NCBI RefSeq assembly: GCF_002419965.1
Contig: NZ_DIHC01000002.1
Coordinates: forward strand, 99,574 to 163,573
Length of the DNA: 64,000 bases
Source of the DNA: Pseudomonas sp. UBA5706
Lineage (GTDB): Bacteria > Pseudomonadota > Gammaproteobacteria > Pseudomonadales > Pseudomonadaceae
Reading direction: 5' to 3'
Shown: in pieces, positions 18,087 through 25,647 of the stretch
Layout of the letters: each line of letters starts with the position of its first letter
Numbering within the stretch: position 1 is the first letter of the stretch
Notes under the pieces: generated by a model
Databases searched by the model: none
Seen by the model: the letters and a program-made list of their open reading frames with translations, nothing else
What the model was told of the DNA's origin: nothing
Made by a program: the position numbers and the translations under genes

Positions 18087-18851
18087 TCAACCACGGCCCA
18101 CGAAAGGCATATTGGTCGCCATGACAGTCATGTTCAGCACGTTGGCCGACAGCGGCAGCGCCGAGATGTAGCGTACGGCGTCGGCGATGTGTTTGACGTC
18201 GATCATCGGCTCGACCGCAATCGAACCATTGGCCTGGCGCACGCCCTTGGTCATGCGCACCGATAATTCGGTGAGCGCGTTACCGATGTCGATCTGGCTG
18301 CAAGCGATATTGAACTCGCGCCCGTCCAGCGCCAGGCTTTTGGTCAGGCCCAATACTGCGTGTTTGCTGGCGGTGTAAGGGCCGGTGAACGGGCGTGGCA
18401 CGTGAGCGGAAATCGAGCCGTTGTTGATGATCCGGCCGCCTTGTGGCGACTGCTTGCGCATCAGGCCGAACGCGCCTCGGCTGCACAGGAAAACCCCTGT
18501 GACGTTGGTGTCGATCACGCTCAGCCATTTCTCGATGGGCAATTCATCCATCGGCACGGCGGGGGCGTTGACGCCTGCGTTGTTGAACACCACATCGAGT
18601 CGGCCATAGACTTCTTCGATGGTCGCGAACAGTTTGTCGACGCTCGCCGGATCTCGCACATCGGTGGACACCGCCAATGCTTCGCCACCTTGCTCGCGCG
18701 CCAGGCAGGCCAATTCTTCCAGCGGCTCGATGCGCCGCCCGGTGACCACCACCTTGTAACCGTCTTCCAGCAGGCCCAGCGCGACGGCGCGACCGATACC
18801 GCTGCCGGCGCCGGTCACCAGGGCAATTTTCGAGTTCGATTGTTCAGTCAT
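18087..18851 (-). CDS. Short-chain dehydrogenase/reductase
   Basis: 254 aa classical SDR. The cofactor motif is TGAGSGIG at about residues 14-21, NNAG follows, a catalytic Ser is in [10 protein letters not shown], and YTASK supplies the Tyr and Lys. Arg and Glu after the second strand (TGRRIEPLE) suggest NADP preference. It is the middle gene between the FAH-family hydrolase and the 2-hydroxyacid dehydrogenase, about 30 bp from each. Probable role: oxidising a hydroxy intermediate of the pathway. The substrate is not deducible. Confidence 0.87.
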   Translation of the reverse strand: MTEQSNSKIALVTGAGSGIGRAVALGLLEDGYKVVVTGRRIEPLEELACLAREQGGEALAVSTDVRDPASVDKLFATIEEVYGRLDVVFNNAGVNAPAVPMDELPIEKWLSVIDTNVTGVFLCSRGAFGLMRKQSPQGGRIINNGSISAHVPRPFTGPYTASKHAVLGLTKSLALDGREFNIACSQIDIGNALTELSVRMTKGVRQANGSIAVEPMIDVKHIADAVRYISALPLSANVLNMTVMATNMPFVGRG

Positions 18852-18881
18852 TGTTGTTCTCCTGTTGCGTGTCTGAATACT

Positions 18882-19592
18882 TCAGTTCTGAGTGGCACGA
18901 GGAGCGCGTCGGCTGCCGACCCGCACTTCGAATTCGCCGATACCGCTGATGCCACCTTTGATCACGTCGCCCGCTTCCAAGGCCGCCACGCCGGGCGGTG
19001 TGCCGGTCATGATCAGATCGCCCGCGCGCAGGCCAACCGAGTGGGAAAGCTGGCTGATGATTTCGCTCACTGACCAGATCTGGCATTCAAGATCCGAACG
19101 CTGGCGCTCGATGCCGTTGACGCTGAGCCAGATGGCGCCTTGTGTCGGGTGATGCCCCAGGGTGGCGGGCTGAATCGGGGTGATCGGTGCCGAGCCGTCG
19201 AACGCCTTGGCCGGCTCCCAGGGATTGCCCACGGCCTTGGCCGCCATTTGCAGGTCGCGGCGGGTCAGATCGAGTCCTGCGGCGTAGCCCCAAACGTGAT
19301 CCAGCGCCTGCTCTTCGCTGATTTCGAAGCCGTCCTTGCCGATGGCGATCACCAGTTCGATTTCATGGCAGAACTGTTCGGTCTGGGTCGGAAAAGCCAG
19401 CTCGCCGGTGGCGTCGATGACCGAAGTCGCAGGCTTCATGAAAAACGCCGGCACTTGGCGCACGGCATTCAATGAGTCGCCCCAGTGGTAATTGCGCCCC
19501 AGGCAGAATACGCGGGCGATGGGGAACCGGGCTGCGCTGTCGTAGACCGGCAGGCTGGGGATGGGCGCGGGTTCGAATACAAAGTTGCTCAT
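18882..19592 (-). CDS. Fumarylacetoacetate hydrolase-family protein
   Basis: 236 aa FAH-fold hydrolase, the short form typical of fumarylpyruvate or acylpyruvate hydrolases. VFCLGRNYHWGDS starts the core. Metal ligands are expected in HEIELVIAIGK (Glu pair) and in GYAAGLDLTRRDLQ (Asp). DLIMTGTPPGVAALEAGD is the C-terminal signature. Such enzymes cleave C-C bonds of 2,4-diketo acids, releasing pyruvate. It begins a three-gene unit with the SDR and dehydrogenase, preceded by the direct repeat at 19655-19685. Confidence 0.88.
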   Translation of the reverse strand: MSNFVFEPAPIPSLPVYDSAARFPIARVFCLGRNYHWGDSLNAVRQVPAFFMKPATSVIDATGELAFPTQTEQFCHEIELVIAIGKDGFEISEEQALDHVWGYAAGLDLTRRDLQMAAKAVGNPWEPAKAFDGSAPITPIQPATLGHHPTQGAIWLSVNGIERQRSDLECQIWSVSEIISQLSHSVGLRAGDLIMTGTPPGVAALEAGDVIKGGISGIGEFEVRVGSRRAPRATQN

Positions 19593-19654
19593 GAAAATTC
19601 CTCATGGCCGGCGGCCGTTTCATCCAGAGACTACGGGATGGAACTGCCCGAAAG

Positions 19655-19685
19655 TTGGACAAAACCGTGTTCGCGCTGGACTAAA
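19655..19685. promoter_or_regulatory. 21-bp-period direct repeat upstream of the FAH gene
   Basis: TTGGACAAAA (from 19655) and CTGGACTAAAA (from 19676) repeat TGGAC at a spacing of 21 bp, two helical turns on the same face, as is usual for AraC-family sites. It lies about 65-95 bp before the FAH gene start. The motif TTTTTGGACA recurs in both orientations at 21239-21249 and 21341-21350, between the MFS gene and araC. Regulator assignment is inference. Confidence 0.45.
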
Positions 19686-19705
19686 AAACTCAATGTCCGG
19701 GGCAT

Positions 19706-19730
19706 AAAAAAGGCGTACTCACGTACGCCC
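19706..19730 (-). terminator. Intrinsic terminator after the MFS gene
   Basis: Hairpin GGGCGTAC-GTGA-GTACGCC followed by six T on the minus strand. It lies 40 bp after the MFS stop and before the FAH gene, so the two are probably separate transcripts. Confidence 0.88.
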
Positions 19731-19770
19731 TTGCCTAGTTCGGCAGAAGGTCACACACATTCGTAATGCT

Positions 19771-21114
19771 TCACTGCGCCTTGAGCTGAATGCGGTAGAT
19801 ACGCCCCAGCAGCAGCGAATAAGACAAGGTGCCGATGCAGGCCACGCCACCGATGAACCAGAAGGCCCAGGCGAAGTTGCCGGTCAAGTGCAGGATCTGG
19901 CCGATGACGATCGGCGTGACGATGCCGCCAATATTCGCCGCCAGACTGGTGATGCCACCGGTCAGGCCAATCAGCTCTTTGGGGGCGATTTCCGACACCG
20001 CTGCCCAGGAAGCCGATGCGATGCCTTGTGCGAAGAAGGCGACGGTCAGCAGGGCGATGCAGACCTCGTTGGAGTCGGTGAAGTTGACCAGCATGATCGA
20101 CATACCCAGCGCCGATCCCACCACCAGCGGCAGTTTGCGGGCCAAGGACAGCGATACACCGCGGCGGATCATCCAGTCGGAAATAAACCCCGCCAGCAAT
20201 ACGCCTACCGTTGCGCCGATGAAGGGCAGCACTGCGAAAATGCCGACTTTGACCATCGTCAGGTGACGCTCTTCAATCAGGTAAGTGGGGAACCAGGTCA
20301 GGAAGAAATACAGGGCCGAAGTGCTGGCGAATTTGCCGATGCATATTGCCCACACCTGGCGATATTTGAGCAGTTCGGCGATTTGCGCCCACTTGAATGT
20401 GTTCTTGTCCTGGCTGCTTTTGACCAACCCGCCGCCCGCCTCGATATATTCCAGTTCTTCCTTGCTGACCTTCTTGCAGTTCAGCGGGTCGCGATACAGG
20501 TAAAGCCAGGCAACCCCGAACAGAATGCCGACGATGCCGGTGCTGTAGAACACGTGACGCCAATCGTAGGTAGTTGCCAGCCACAACAGCAAACCGGTAA
20601 ACAGCGCCGTGCCCAGGTATTGCCCGCAGACGTAGATGCTGCTGGCCATGCCACGTTCCCGAGCCGGGAACCAAACAGTCACCGCTCGGCTGTTGGCCGG
20701 AAATGCCGGGGCCTCCATGGCGCCGATGGCAAGGCGCAATCCAAACAGCGAGGAAAAACCGCCGACCAGGCCTTGGCAAACGGTGACTGCCGACCAGGAG
20801 ATCAAGGAGGCGCCGTAGGTCAGCCGCGAGCCGAAGCGGTCAGCGATAAACCCGGCAGGCACCAGCGCGAATGCATAGGTCCAGGCGAACGCGGAGAAGA
20901 TCAGGCCCATCTGGACCTTATCCAATCCCAGGTCCTTGGCCATGAAGGGTGCGGCGATGGAAATGTTGACCCGGTCCACGTAGTTGATGATCGTGGCGAT
21001 CAACAACAGCGAGAGCATGAACCAGCGGCGATGGGACACGGGGCGTGCAGGCGCTGCAGCCCTGGGAACGGCCACGACAGCATCGATCGCCTGAGAATCA
21101 GGATGGCTCGACAT
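19771..21114 (-). CDS. MFS transporter, ACS (anion:cation symporter) family
   Basis: 447 aa inner-membrane carrier with 12 predicted membrane segments. NYVDRVNISIAAPFMAKDLG in TM1, ADRFGSR between TM2 and TM3, and the VTVWFPARERGMASSIY loop are typical of the family that takes up galactonate, glucarate and related sugar or aromatic acids. A polar N-terminal extension of about 28 residues precedes TM1. It is divergent from the araC gene and ends in its own terminator. It probably imports the substrate handled by the three downstream enzymes, presumably a carboxylate. Confidence 0.88.
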   Translation of the reverse strand: MSSHPDSQAIDAVVAVPRAAAPARPVSHRRWFMLSLLLIATIINYVDRVNISIAAPFMAKDLGLDKVQMGLIFSAFAWTYAFALVPAGFIADRFGSRLTYGASLISWSAVTVCQGLVGGFSSLFGLRLAIGAMEAPAFPANSRAVTVWFPARERGMASSIYVCGQYLGTALFTGLLLWLATTYDWRHVFYSTGIVGILFGVAWLYLYRDPLNCKKVSKEELEYIEAGGGLVKSSQDKNTFKWAQIAELLKYRQVWAICIGKFASTSALYFFLTWFPTYLIEERHLTMVKVGIFAVLPFIGATVGVLLAGFISDWMIRRGVSLSLARKLPLVVGSALGMSIMLVNFTDSNEVCIALLTVAFFAQGIASASWAAVSEIAPKELIGLTGGITSLAANIGGIVTPIVIGQILHLTGNFAWAFWFIGGVACIGTLSYSLLLGRIYRIQLKAQ

Positions 21115-21189
21115 GAAAATTCCTCGTTGTTTTTATTGGAATCGAGTAATGAAGCGCACCCTTAACTTATCGTACGACTGAGTTTAAAC

Positions 21190-21201
21190 AAGCGATCGCT
21201 T
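21190..21201. promoter_or_regulatory. 12-bp palindrome in the MFS/araC divergent region
   Basis: AAGCGATCGCTT is a perfect palindrome about 75 bp before the MFS start, inside the 320-bp region 21115-21434 that must carry both promoters. It could be an operator, but GCGATCGC words are common in Pseudomonas intergenic DNA. Confidence 0.35.
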
Positions 21202-21434
21202 AGACCGTTTTTGGATTTCAGCCATGTCTCGTCAGTATTTGTCCAAAAATTCTTGCGCGCGCGCCGAATCCAATACCAGCTAGTTTTTCGTCCGAAAACG
21301 TTGTGGTAGAGCGGTTTCTGCATTCAGCAACAAAGCAATCTTTTTGGACAGCAGAATTGAAGGCTGAGAACAGAAAGGTTTTGAATATAGTCATAGGACA
21401 ACTGACAATACATCAGCACCTCGAGGAACCCACG

Positions 21435-22337
21435 ATGGACTCTGCCAACCGCGTACCTACCTACGGCATGCAGCAACGCAGTGAGCGGCCAGATTTCTAC
21501 ATTCGCGGCAAGACCGAGGGCAAGCCCGAAACCGCGCCCCACCGCCACGAATATTTTCAGATCCAGATCAATTTGGGCGGTGACACTGTGCAGCACATTG
21601 GCGGCGTGGTGCGGCCCTTTCCCCGCAACACCCTGGCGTTCATCCTGCCGCACAAACTGCATCTGATTCCGCACCCGGCAGAGGGCAACTTTCTGCTGAT
21701 CAATTTCGCCCAGACCTTCCTGCTGCCGCAGTTGCAATGCGATCCCCTGGATCTGGAGGATGTCGCGATTGCGCTCGCGCCGGAACTGTCGCCGTTCCGC
21801 TTTCAGGAGCACCTGGATTTCACGCTGAACGCGCAGGATTTCGCCGAGGTTCAGCGCCTGCTGGACCGCATGCGCGCACTGGACCAGCATCGCCGGTTCG
21901 GCACTCGGGAAATTCTCAAGGGCTGCCTGTTGCAACTGATCGGCACGGTCTGCGAGCTTTACGCCGAGCCGATCAAACGGCTGGCTGACGACAACGCCGC
22001 TGAGCGCAGCCGCCGTGATGCCCTGGCGCGCATGTCCGAATACGTACGTCAAAACCTCAGCGACCCGGATCTGAGCCTGAAGAAAGCAGCCTCTGCGGCT
22101 TTTCTCTCGCCGAACTACCTGACCCACTGGCTGCGCAAGGAAGTCGGCAAGACGTTCAGTGAACTGGTGCTCGAACGCCGCATGCACCTGGCCCGCGCTC
22201 TGCTGCTCAATGGCAGCAAACCGGTGGGCGAAGTGGCGCGCCTGTGCGGGTTCGCCGACGAAGCCTACTTCTCCCGCCGCTTCCGCCACGCCCACGGCAT
22301 GCCGCCTGGACAGTTTCGCAAGCAGCGGGATTTGTAG
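21435..22337 (+). CDS. AraC-family transcriptional regulator
   Basis: 300 aa activator. The N-terminal cupin-like ligand domain (about 1-180) carries HRHEYFQIQINLGG and LAFILPHKLHLIPHP. The C-terminal double HTH (about 200-300) has LSLKKAASAAFLSPNYLTHW and PVGEVARLCGFADEAYFSR. GAGGA seven bases before the ATG at 21435 sets the start, although the frame opens at 21303. It is transcribed divergently from the MFS gene and probably activates the MFS and FAH-SDR-dehydrogenase units in response to their substrate. Confidence 0.9.
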   Translation: MDSANRVPTYGMQQRSERPDFYIRGKTEGKPETAPHRHEYFQIQINLGGDTVQHIGGVVRPFPRNTLAFILPHKLHLIPHPAEGNFLLINFAQTFLLPQLQCDPLDLEDVAIALAPELSPFRFQEHLDFTLNAQDFAEVQRLLDRMRALDQHRRFGTREILKGCLLQLIGTVCELYAEPIKRLADDNAAERSRRDALARMSEYVRQNLSDPDLSLKKAASAAFLSPNYLTHWLRKEVGKTFSELVLERRMHLARALLLNGSKPVGEVARLCGFADEAYFSRRFRHAHGMPPGQFRKQRDL

Positions 22338-22489
22338 TGCCACGGCCTAGTCGCAATCCGTAGCAGCCCGGCCTGCCAGCGGCGGCGGCCTGGTAATCGC
22401 TACCGCCAACCCTGGTGCTTGGTAGCGGCCCGTTAATTTATGTCCATGCACTGGTTTCATCTTCCCGCCAGGCCGCTAAGCTTGCCCTC

Positions 22490-23119
22490 ATGGATGACTC
22501 CGACTACCTACGTCTGTTGACGATCCAGGCCGAGCAAGCCAATGCGTTTTTGTCCAACGCGCGCAAGTGGGAGCGTGAGCGTTGGGTGTGCCAGCGTTTG
22601 CTGCAAGGCCTGAACATTGCCCATCGCACCGACGACTTCCTGCCCGCCGGGCAAGAGCCGCCGGACGTACTGTTTCGCGATGCGTGTTTTGAAGTGTTCT
22701 TCGTGCTCGACGAAGGCCGGCGGCTCAATGATGAATGGCGTGAAGAGCTGCAACGGCGGCGCAGTGCGTTTTCCCTGAGTCAATTGGTGCGGCGTGAGGC
22801 CAAGCCCAAGCGCATTCCCGCCTCCGAATTGCTTCGTCGCCTGGCGCCGACCTTGCGCAAGAAAGCGCACAACTACCAGGAACGCGGGTTGGATCTGAGC
22901 GAACTGGACATCATTGCCTTCGCCAGCCTCAAGCGCGAGGTACTGGATCTGAACAGCCACTTCCCACCGCCCACCGAGTATCTGCGCCAGGGTTGGCGCT
23001 CGCTATCGCTGGTGGGCCCGACCTTTGCCCGCGTGCTGTTTGCACACCCCGAGGCGCCGGACTTTCTGCGCACGAACCTGGGGCGCAGCGTGGTCTTCGA
23101 TGTGGGGATCAGCCTGTGA
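22490..23119 (+). CDS. DUF1780 family protein
   Basis: 209 aa soluble protein, rich in Arg and acidic residues, with no membrane segment. It contains RKWERERWVCQRLLQGLNI and VLFRDACFEVFFVLDEGRRL. I recognise it as the DUF1780 protein conserved near ndh in Pseudomonas, from the sequence pattern and the context. Some members show an endonuclease-like fold as I recall, but no function is established. The ATG at 22490 has only a weak ribosome-binding site. Upstream 22338-22440 holds REP-like GC-rich inverted motifs. Confidence 0.8.
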   Translation: MDDSDYLRLLTIQAEQANAFLSNARKWERERWVCQRLLQGLNIAHRTDDFLPAGQEPPDVLFRDACFEVFFVLDEGRRLNDEWREELQRRRSAFSLSQLVRREAKPKRIPASELLRRLAPTLRKKAHNYQERGLDLSELDIIAFASLKREVLDLNSHFPPPTEYLRQGWRSLSLVGPTFARVLFAHPEAPDFLRTNLGRSVVFDVGISL

Positions 23120-23263
23120 TGGCGCAATTTGCGCGCCAATGATACAAAGCGGCATTGCTCGTTGATATCCGGTGTAACCCACGGCCGGAGTCGGTCGTCA
23201 ACGAGGTTAACCGATTGCAGACCGTCGCTCGCTGACGCCGGTCAATGTCCATGACGAGGCTTT

Positions 23264-23450
23264 ATGACCTGTCGCCTGAACCCCGACGCCCGGAACCGGG
23301 TCGAAGGGTATCTTCATGCGCCACAGCCCAGTGCCAGAGCATCGAGTCGAGCGCTCGCAGTTTCGATCCTGCCCGCTCCTTATGCCGGTGCCTGTCGTGG
23401 TGGTCGGGTTGAGCCCGTTGAGCCATTTATTGAAGTATCCGAAGCTTTGA
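23264..23450 (+). pseudogene. DUF3094-like small membrane protein, frameshifted
   Basis: The first frame starts MTCRLNPDARNRVEGYLHAPQ, like the N-terminus of the small DUF3094 protein that usually sits before ndh. The expected continuation appears in the +1 frame: VPEHRVERSQFRS, then a hydrophobic stretch ending GLSPLSHLLKYPKL and a stop at 23448. One extra base near 23326-23329 (CAGCCCAG) would explain the break. The second frame also has its own ATG at 23316 (44 aa). It may be a real pseudogene, a sequencing error, or recoding. Confidence 0.55.
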
Positions 23451-23513
23451 GCTGCCTGGCGCTCGCTCGGATAGAGCCATCCAAGAATTCCTTAAGCCTT
23501 ATGAGATATCCCC

Positions 23514-24812
23514 ATGACTCATCGTATCGTGATCGTCGGCGGAGGCGCCGGTGGTCTGGAGCTGGCTACCCGTCTGGGTAAAACCCTTGGCAAGAAAGGC
23601 ACCGCCAGCGTCACGCTGGTGGACGCTAACCTGACCCACATCTGGAAACCTCTGCTGCACGAAGTGGCCGCCGGTTCGCTGAACTCCTACGAGGACGAGT
23701 TGAACTATGTGGCACAAGGCAAGTGGAACCATTTCCAGTTTCAGTTGGGGCGGATGGTCGGCCTGGACCGCGAGAAGAAGCAGATTCATCTGGCGGCCAC
23801 GCCGGACGAGGACGGCGACGAACTGGTTCCGGCACGCAGCCTGGATTATGACTCGCTGGTGATTTCGGTCGGCAGCACCACCAACGACTTCGGCACCAAA
23901 GGTGCTGCAGAGCACTGCCTGTTCCTCGATACCCGCAAGCAGGCCGAGCGCTTCCATCAGCAGTTGCTCAACCGCTACCTGCGCGCCCACGCCAGCCAGT
24001 CGCCTGCCTGCGAAGAGATCAACATTGCCATCGTTGGCGCAGGCGCTACGGGTGTCGAACTGGCAGCCGAGTTGCACAACGCCGCTCAAGAACTGGCGGC
24101 CTACGGCTTGGGCCAGATCAAACCGGAGAATTTGCGAATCACCGTCATCGAGGCCGGGCCGCGGGTGCTCCCGGCCCTGCCCGAGCGCATTGGCGGGCCG
24201 GTGCACAAGACACTGGAGAAGCTGGGCGTGACGGTAATGACCAACTCGGCGGTCAGCGAAGTGACGGCAGAGGGCTTGGTGACGGCGAGTGGTCAGGTGA
24301 TTGCGGCAACCCTGAAAGTCTGGGCGGCGGGTATTCGCGCTCCGGCATTCCTGGAAGGCATCGCCGGGCTTGAAACCAATCGCATCAATCAACTGCAGGT
24401 GCGCCCGACCCTGCAGACCACTCGCGATGACAATATCTTCGCGTTTGGTGACTGCGCGGCCTGCCCGCAAAAAGGCACCGATCGCAATGTTCCGCCTCGC
24501 GCACAGGCCGCGCATCAGCAAGCGTCGATGCTGGTGAAGTCGCTCAAGCAGCGCATCGAAGGCGGCGAGTTGCCGGAGTACCGCTACAAGGACTACGGCT
24601 CGCTGATTTCGCTGTCGAAATTCTCGGCAGTGGGCAACCTGATGGGCAACCTGACCGGGAGCGTGATGCTCGAAGGCTGGCTGGCGCGGATGTTCTACAT
24701 CTCGTTGTACCGCATGCACCAAATGGCGCTGTACGGCATGTTCCGTACGCTGATGCTGGTGCTCGGCAGCCGGATCGGGCGCGGCACCGAGCCGCGGATG
24801 AAGTTGCACTGA
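23514..24812 (+). CDS. ndh: Type II NADH dehydrogenase
   Basis: 432 aa monotopic flavoprotein passing electrons from NADH to ubiquinone without proton pumping. The N-terminal FAD dinucleotide fold is IVIVGGGAGGLELATRLGK. The NADH fold is INIAIVGAGATGVELAAELH at about residue 170. NIFAFGDCAACPQ is the second FAD motif. The C-terminal amphipathic and hydrophobic segments (LEGWLARMFYISLYRMHQ) anchor it to the membrane. It is followed by a hairpin at 24829-24854 and a convergent small gene. Confidence 0.95.
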   Translation: MTHRIVIVGGGAGGLELATRLGKTLGKKGTASVTLVDANLTHIWKPLLHEVAAGSLNSYEDELNYVAQGKWNHFQFQLGRMVGLDREKKQIHLAATPDEDGDELVPARSLDYDSLVISVGSTTNDFGTKGAAEHCLFLDTRKQAERFHQQLLNRYLRAHASQSPACEEINIAIVGAGATGVELAAELHNAAQELAAYGLGQIKPENLRITVIEAGPRVLPALPERIGGPVHKTLEKLGVTVMTNSAVSEVTAEGLVTASGQVIAATLKVWAAGIRAPAFLEGIAGLETNRINQLQVRPTLQTTRDDNIFAFGDCAACPQKGTDRNVPPRAQAAHQQASMLVKSLKQRIEGGELPEYRYKDYGSLISLSKFSAVGNLMGNLTGSVMLEGWLARMFYISLYRMHQMALYGMFRTLMLVLGSRIGRGTEPRMKLH

Positions 24813-24828
24813 TTCAACAATGAAAGAG

Positions 24829-24854
24829 CCCGCCGCACATCATGTGGCGGGTTT
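24829..24854. terminator. Hairpin between ndh and a convergent gene
   Basis: CCCGCC..ACA / TGT.GGCGGG with a two-base bulge, followed by TTT on the plus side and CTCTTTC on the minus side. A modest terminator that could serve both genes. Confidence 0.55.
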
Positions 24855-24864
24855 CATCCTGCAC

Positions 24865-25146
24865 TCAGCGTCCCGACATCCGGTCCAGCAGCGCGCTTTT
24901 TTCCTCCAGCACAGCCGCCCTTCTGGCGATCTCGGCACGCGCAGCGTCAATGCGCATCCGGCCAGCACTCACTGCAGCCGCGTGGGAGTGGAAGAGCGTA
25001 TCCGGCGCATACCACTTGCCCTTGGCAGAACGTTCGTTCAGGCCGTCTGCGGTGGGCCCAATCAGCTCGACTTCCAATACGACGAAGCTACGGGTCAGCA
25101 CCCACGCAGTGTAGGGATAGGTGCGGGCTTTCAAATTCGGCCTCAT
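24865..25146 (-). CDS. Small protein of unknown function
   Basis: 93 aa from the ATG at 25146. The frame remains open to 25281 but no good start signal is seen there. The N-terminal half is beta-like (ARTYPYTAWVLTRSFVVLEV, then GKWYAPDTLFHS). The C-terminal half is a charged amphipathic helix (AARAEIARRAAVLEEKSALL) that could form a coiled coil. There is no signal peptide. It is convergent with ndh. I do not recognise the family. Confidence 0.6.
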   Translation of the reverse strand: MRPNLKARTYPYTAWVLTRSFVVLEVELIGPTADGLNERSAKGKWYAPDTLFHSHAAAVSAGRMRIDAARAEIARRAAVLEEKSALLDRMSGR

Positions 25147-25465
25147 GGCGGTGTCTCTTCGAAAAAGTGTCTGCACTGAACAGAGTGATCTGAGCAGTTT
25201 CAGGTCATCGACGGGCCGCTTCATGACCGCTAAGCGCGCCGACTGGCTGCCCATGATAACTATCGCTGTATAAATTTTCATATAGCGAAAGCCCTCAAGT
25301 TGCCTGCATCTTCAATGCGCAGCTATCGCTTGGCGTTTTTTGAGGTGTTGGGCAGACCGATTTGCAGAAGTAGTGTCGCAAATGATGAATGCACTTCATA
25401 TGAAACACTCTAGCCGGGCAGTCTAGACGCGTTCGTAAGGTGTAACGCCACCCTGCCACTTGCAT

Positions 25466-25493
25466 ACAAATGTTTGTCGCATTTGTTACAAAT
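25466..25493. promoter_or_regulatory. Paired ACAAAT-type palindromes upstream of aprA
   Basis: ACAAA-TG-TTTGT and ATTTGT-T-ACAAAT lie side by side with centres about 15 bp apart. Both are made from the half-site ACAAAT/ATTTGT. They lie about 155-180 bp before aprA. They may be a tandem operator. The regulator is unknown. Confidence 0.45.
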
Positions 25494-25590
25494 CTGAAAA
25501 ATCCTGATACATTTTTCACAAAATCGCTGGACGATCGTCCCAGGTGTGTGCCAATTTTTCCCCGCTTCACGCATCAAGCGAGTGATTGGA

Positions 25591-25623
25591 TGACCTCGCC
25601 ATTGAGGTCATTCGATCTTTTTT
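25591..25623 (+). terminator. Hairpin plus T-run in the aprA leader, possible attenuator
   Basis: TGACCTC-GCCATT-GAGGTCA forms a perfect seven-base-pair stem, followed after seven bases by six T. It ends 11 bases before the AAGGA ribosome-binding site of aprA. It looks like an intrinsic terminator placed inside the leader, or the terminator of an upstream small RNA. Confidence 0.6.
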
Positions 25624-25647
25624 CAACGCAGACAAGGATGTGTCTGA

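Larger units (their letters stand above)
25147..25647. other. 500-bp regulatory region upstream of aprA
   Basis: It is AT-richer than its neighbours and has no convincing gene. It contains adjacent palindromes ACAAATGTTTGT (25466-25477) and ATTTGTTACAAAT (25481-25493), and the leader hairpin at 25591-25623. It presumably carries the protease operon promoter, which I could not place. Confidence 0.6.

Noticed and set aside
23499..24809. 436-codon open frame antisense to ndh
   Set aside because: It mirrors ndh almost exactly, as expected from GC-rich third positions, and has no protein-like features.
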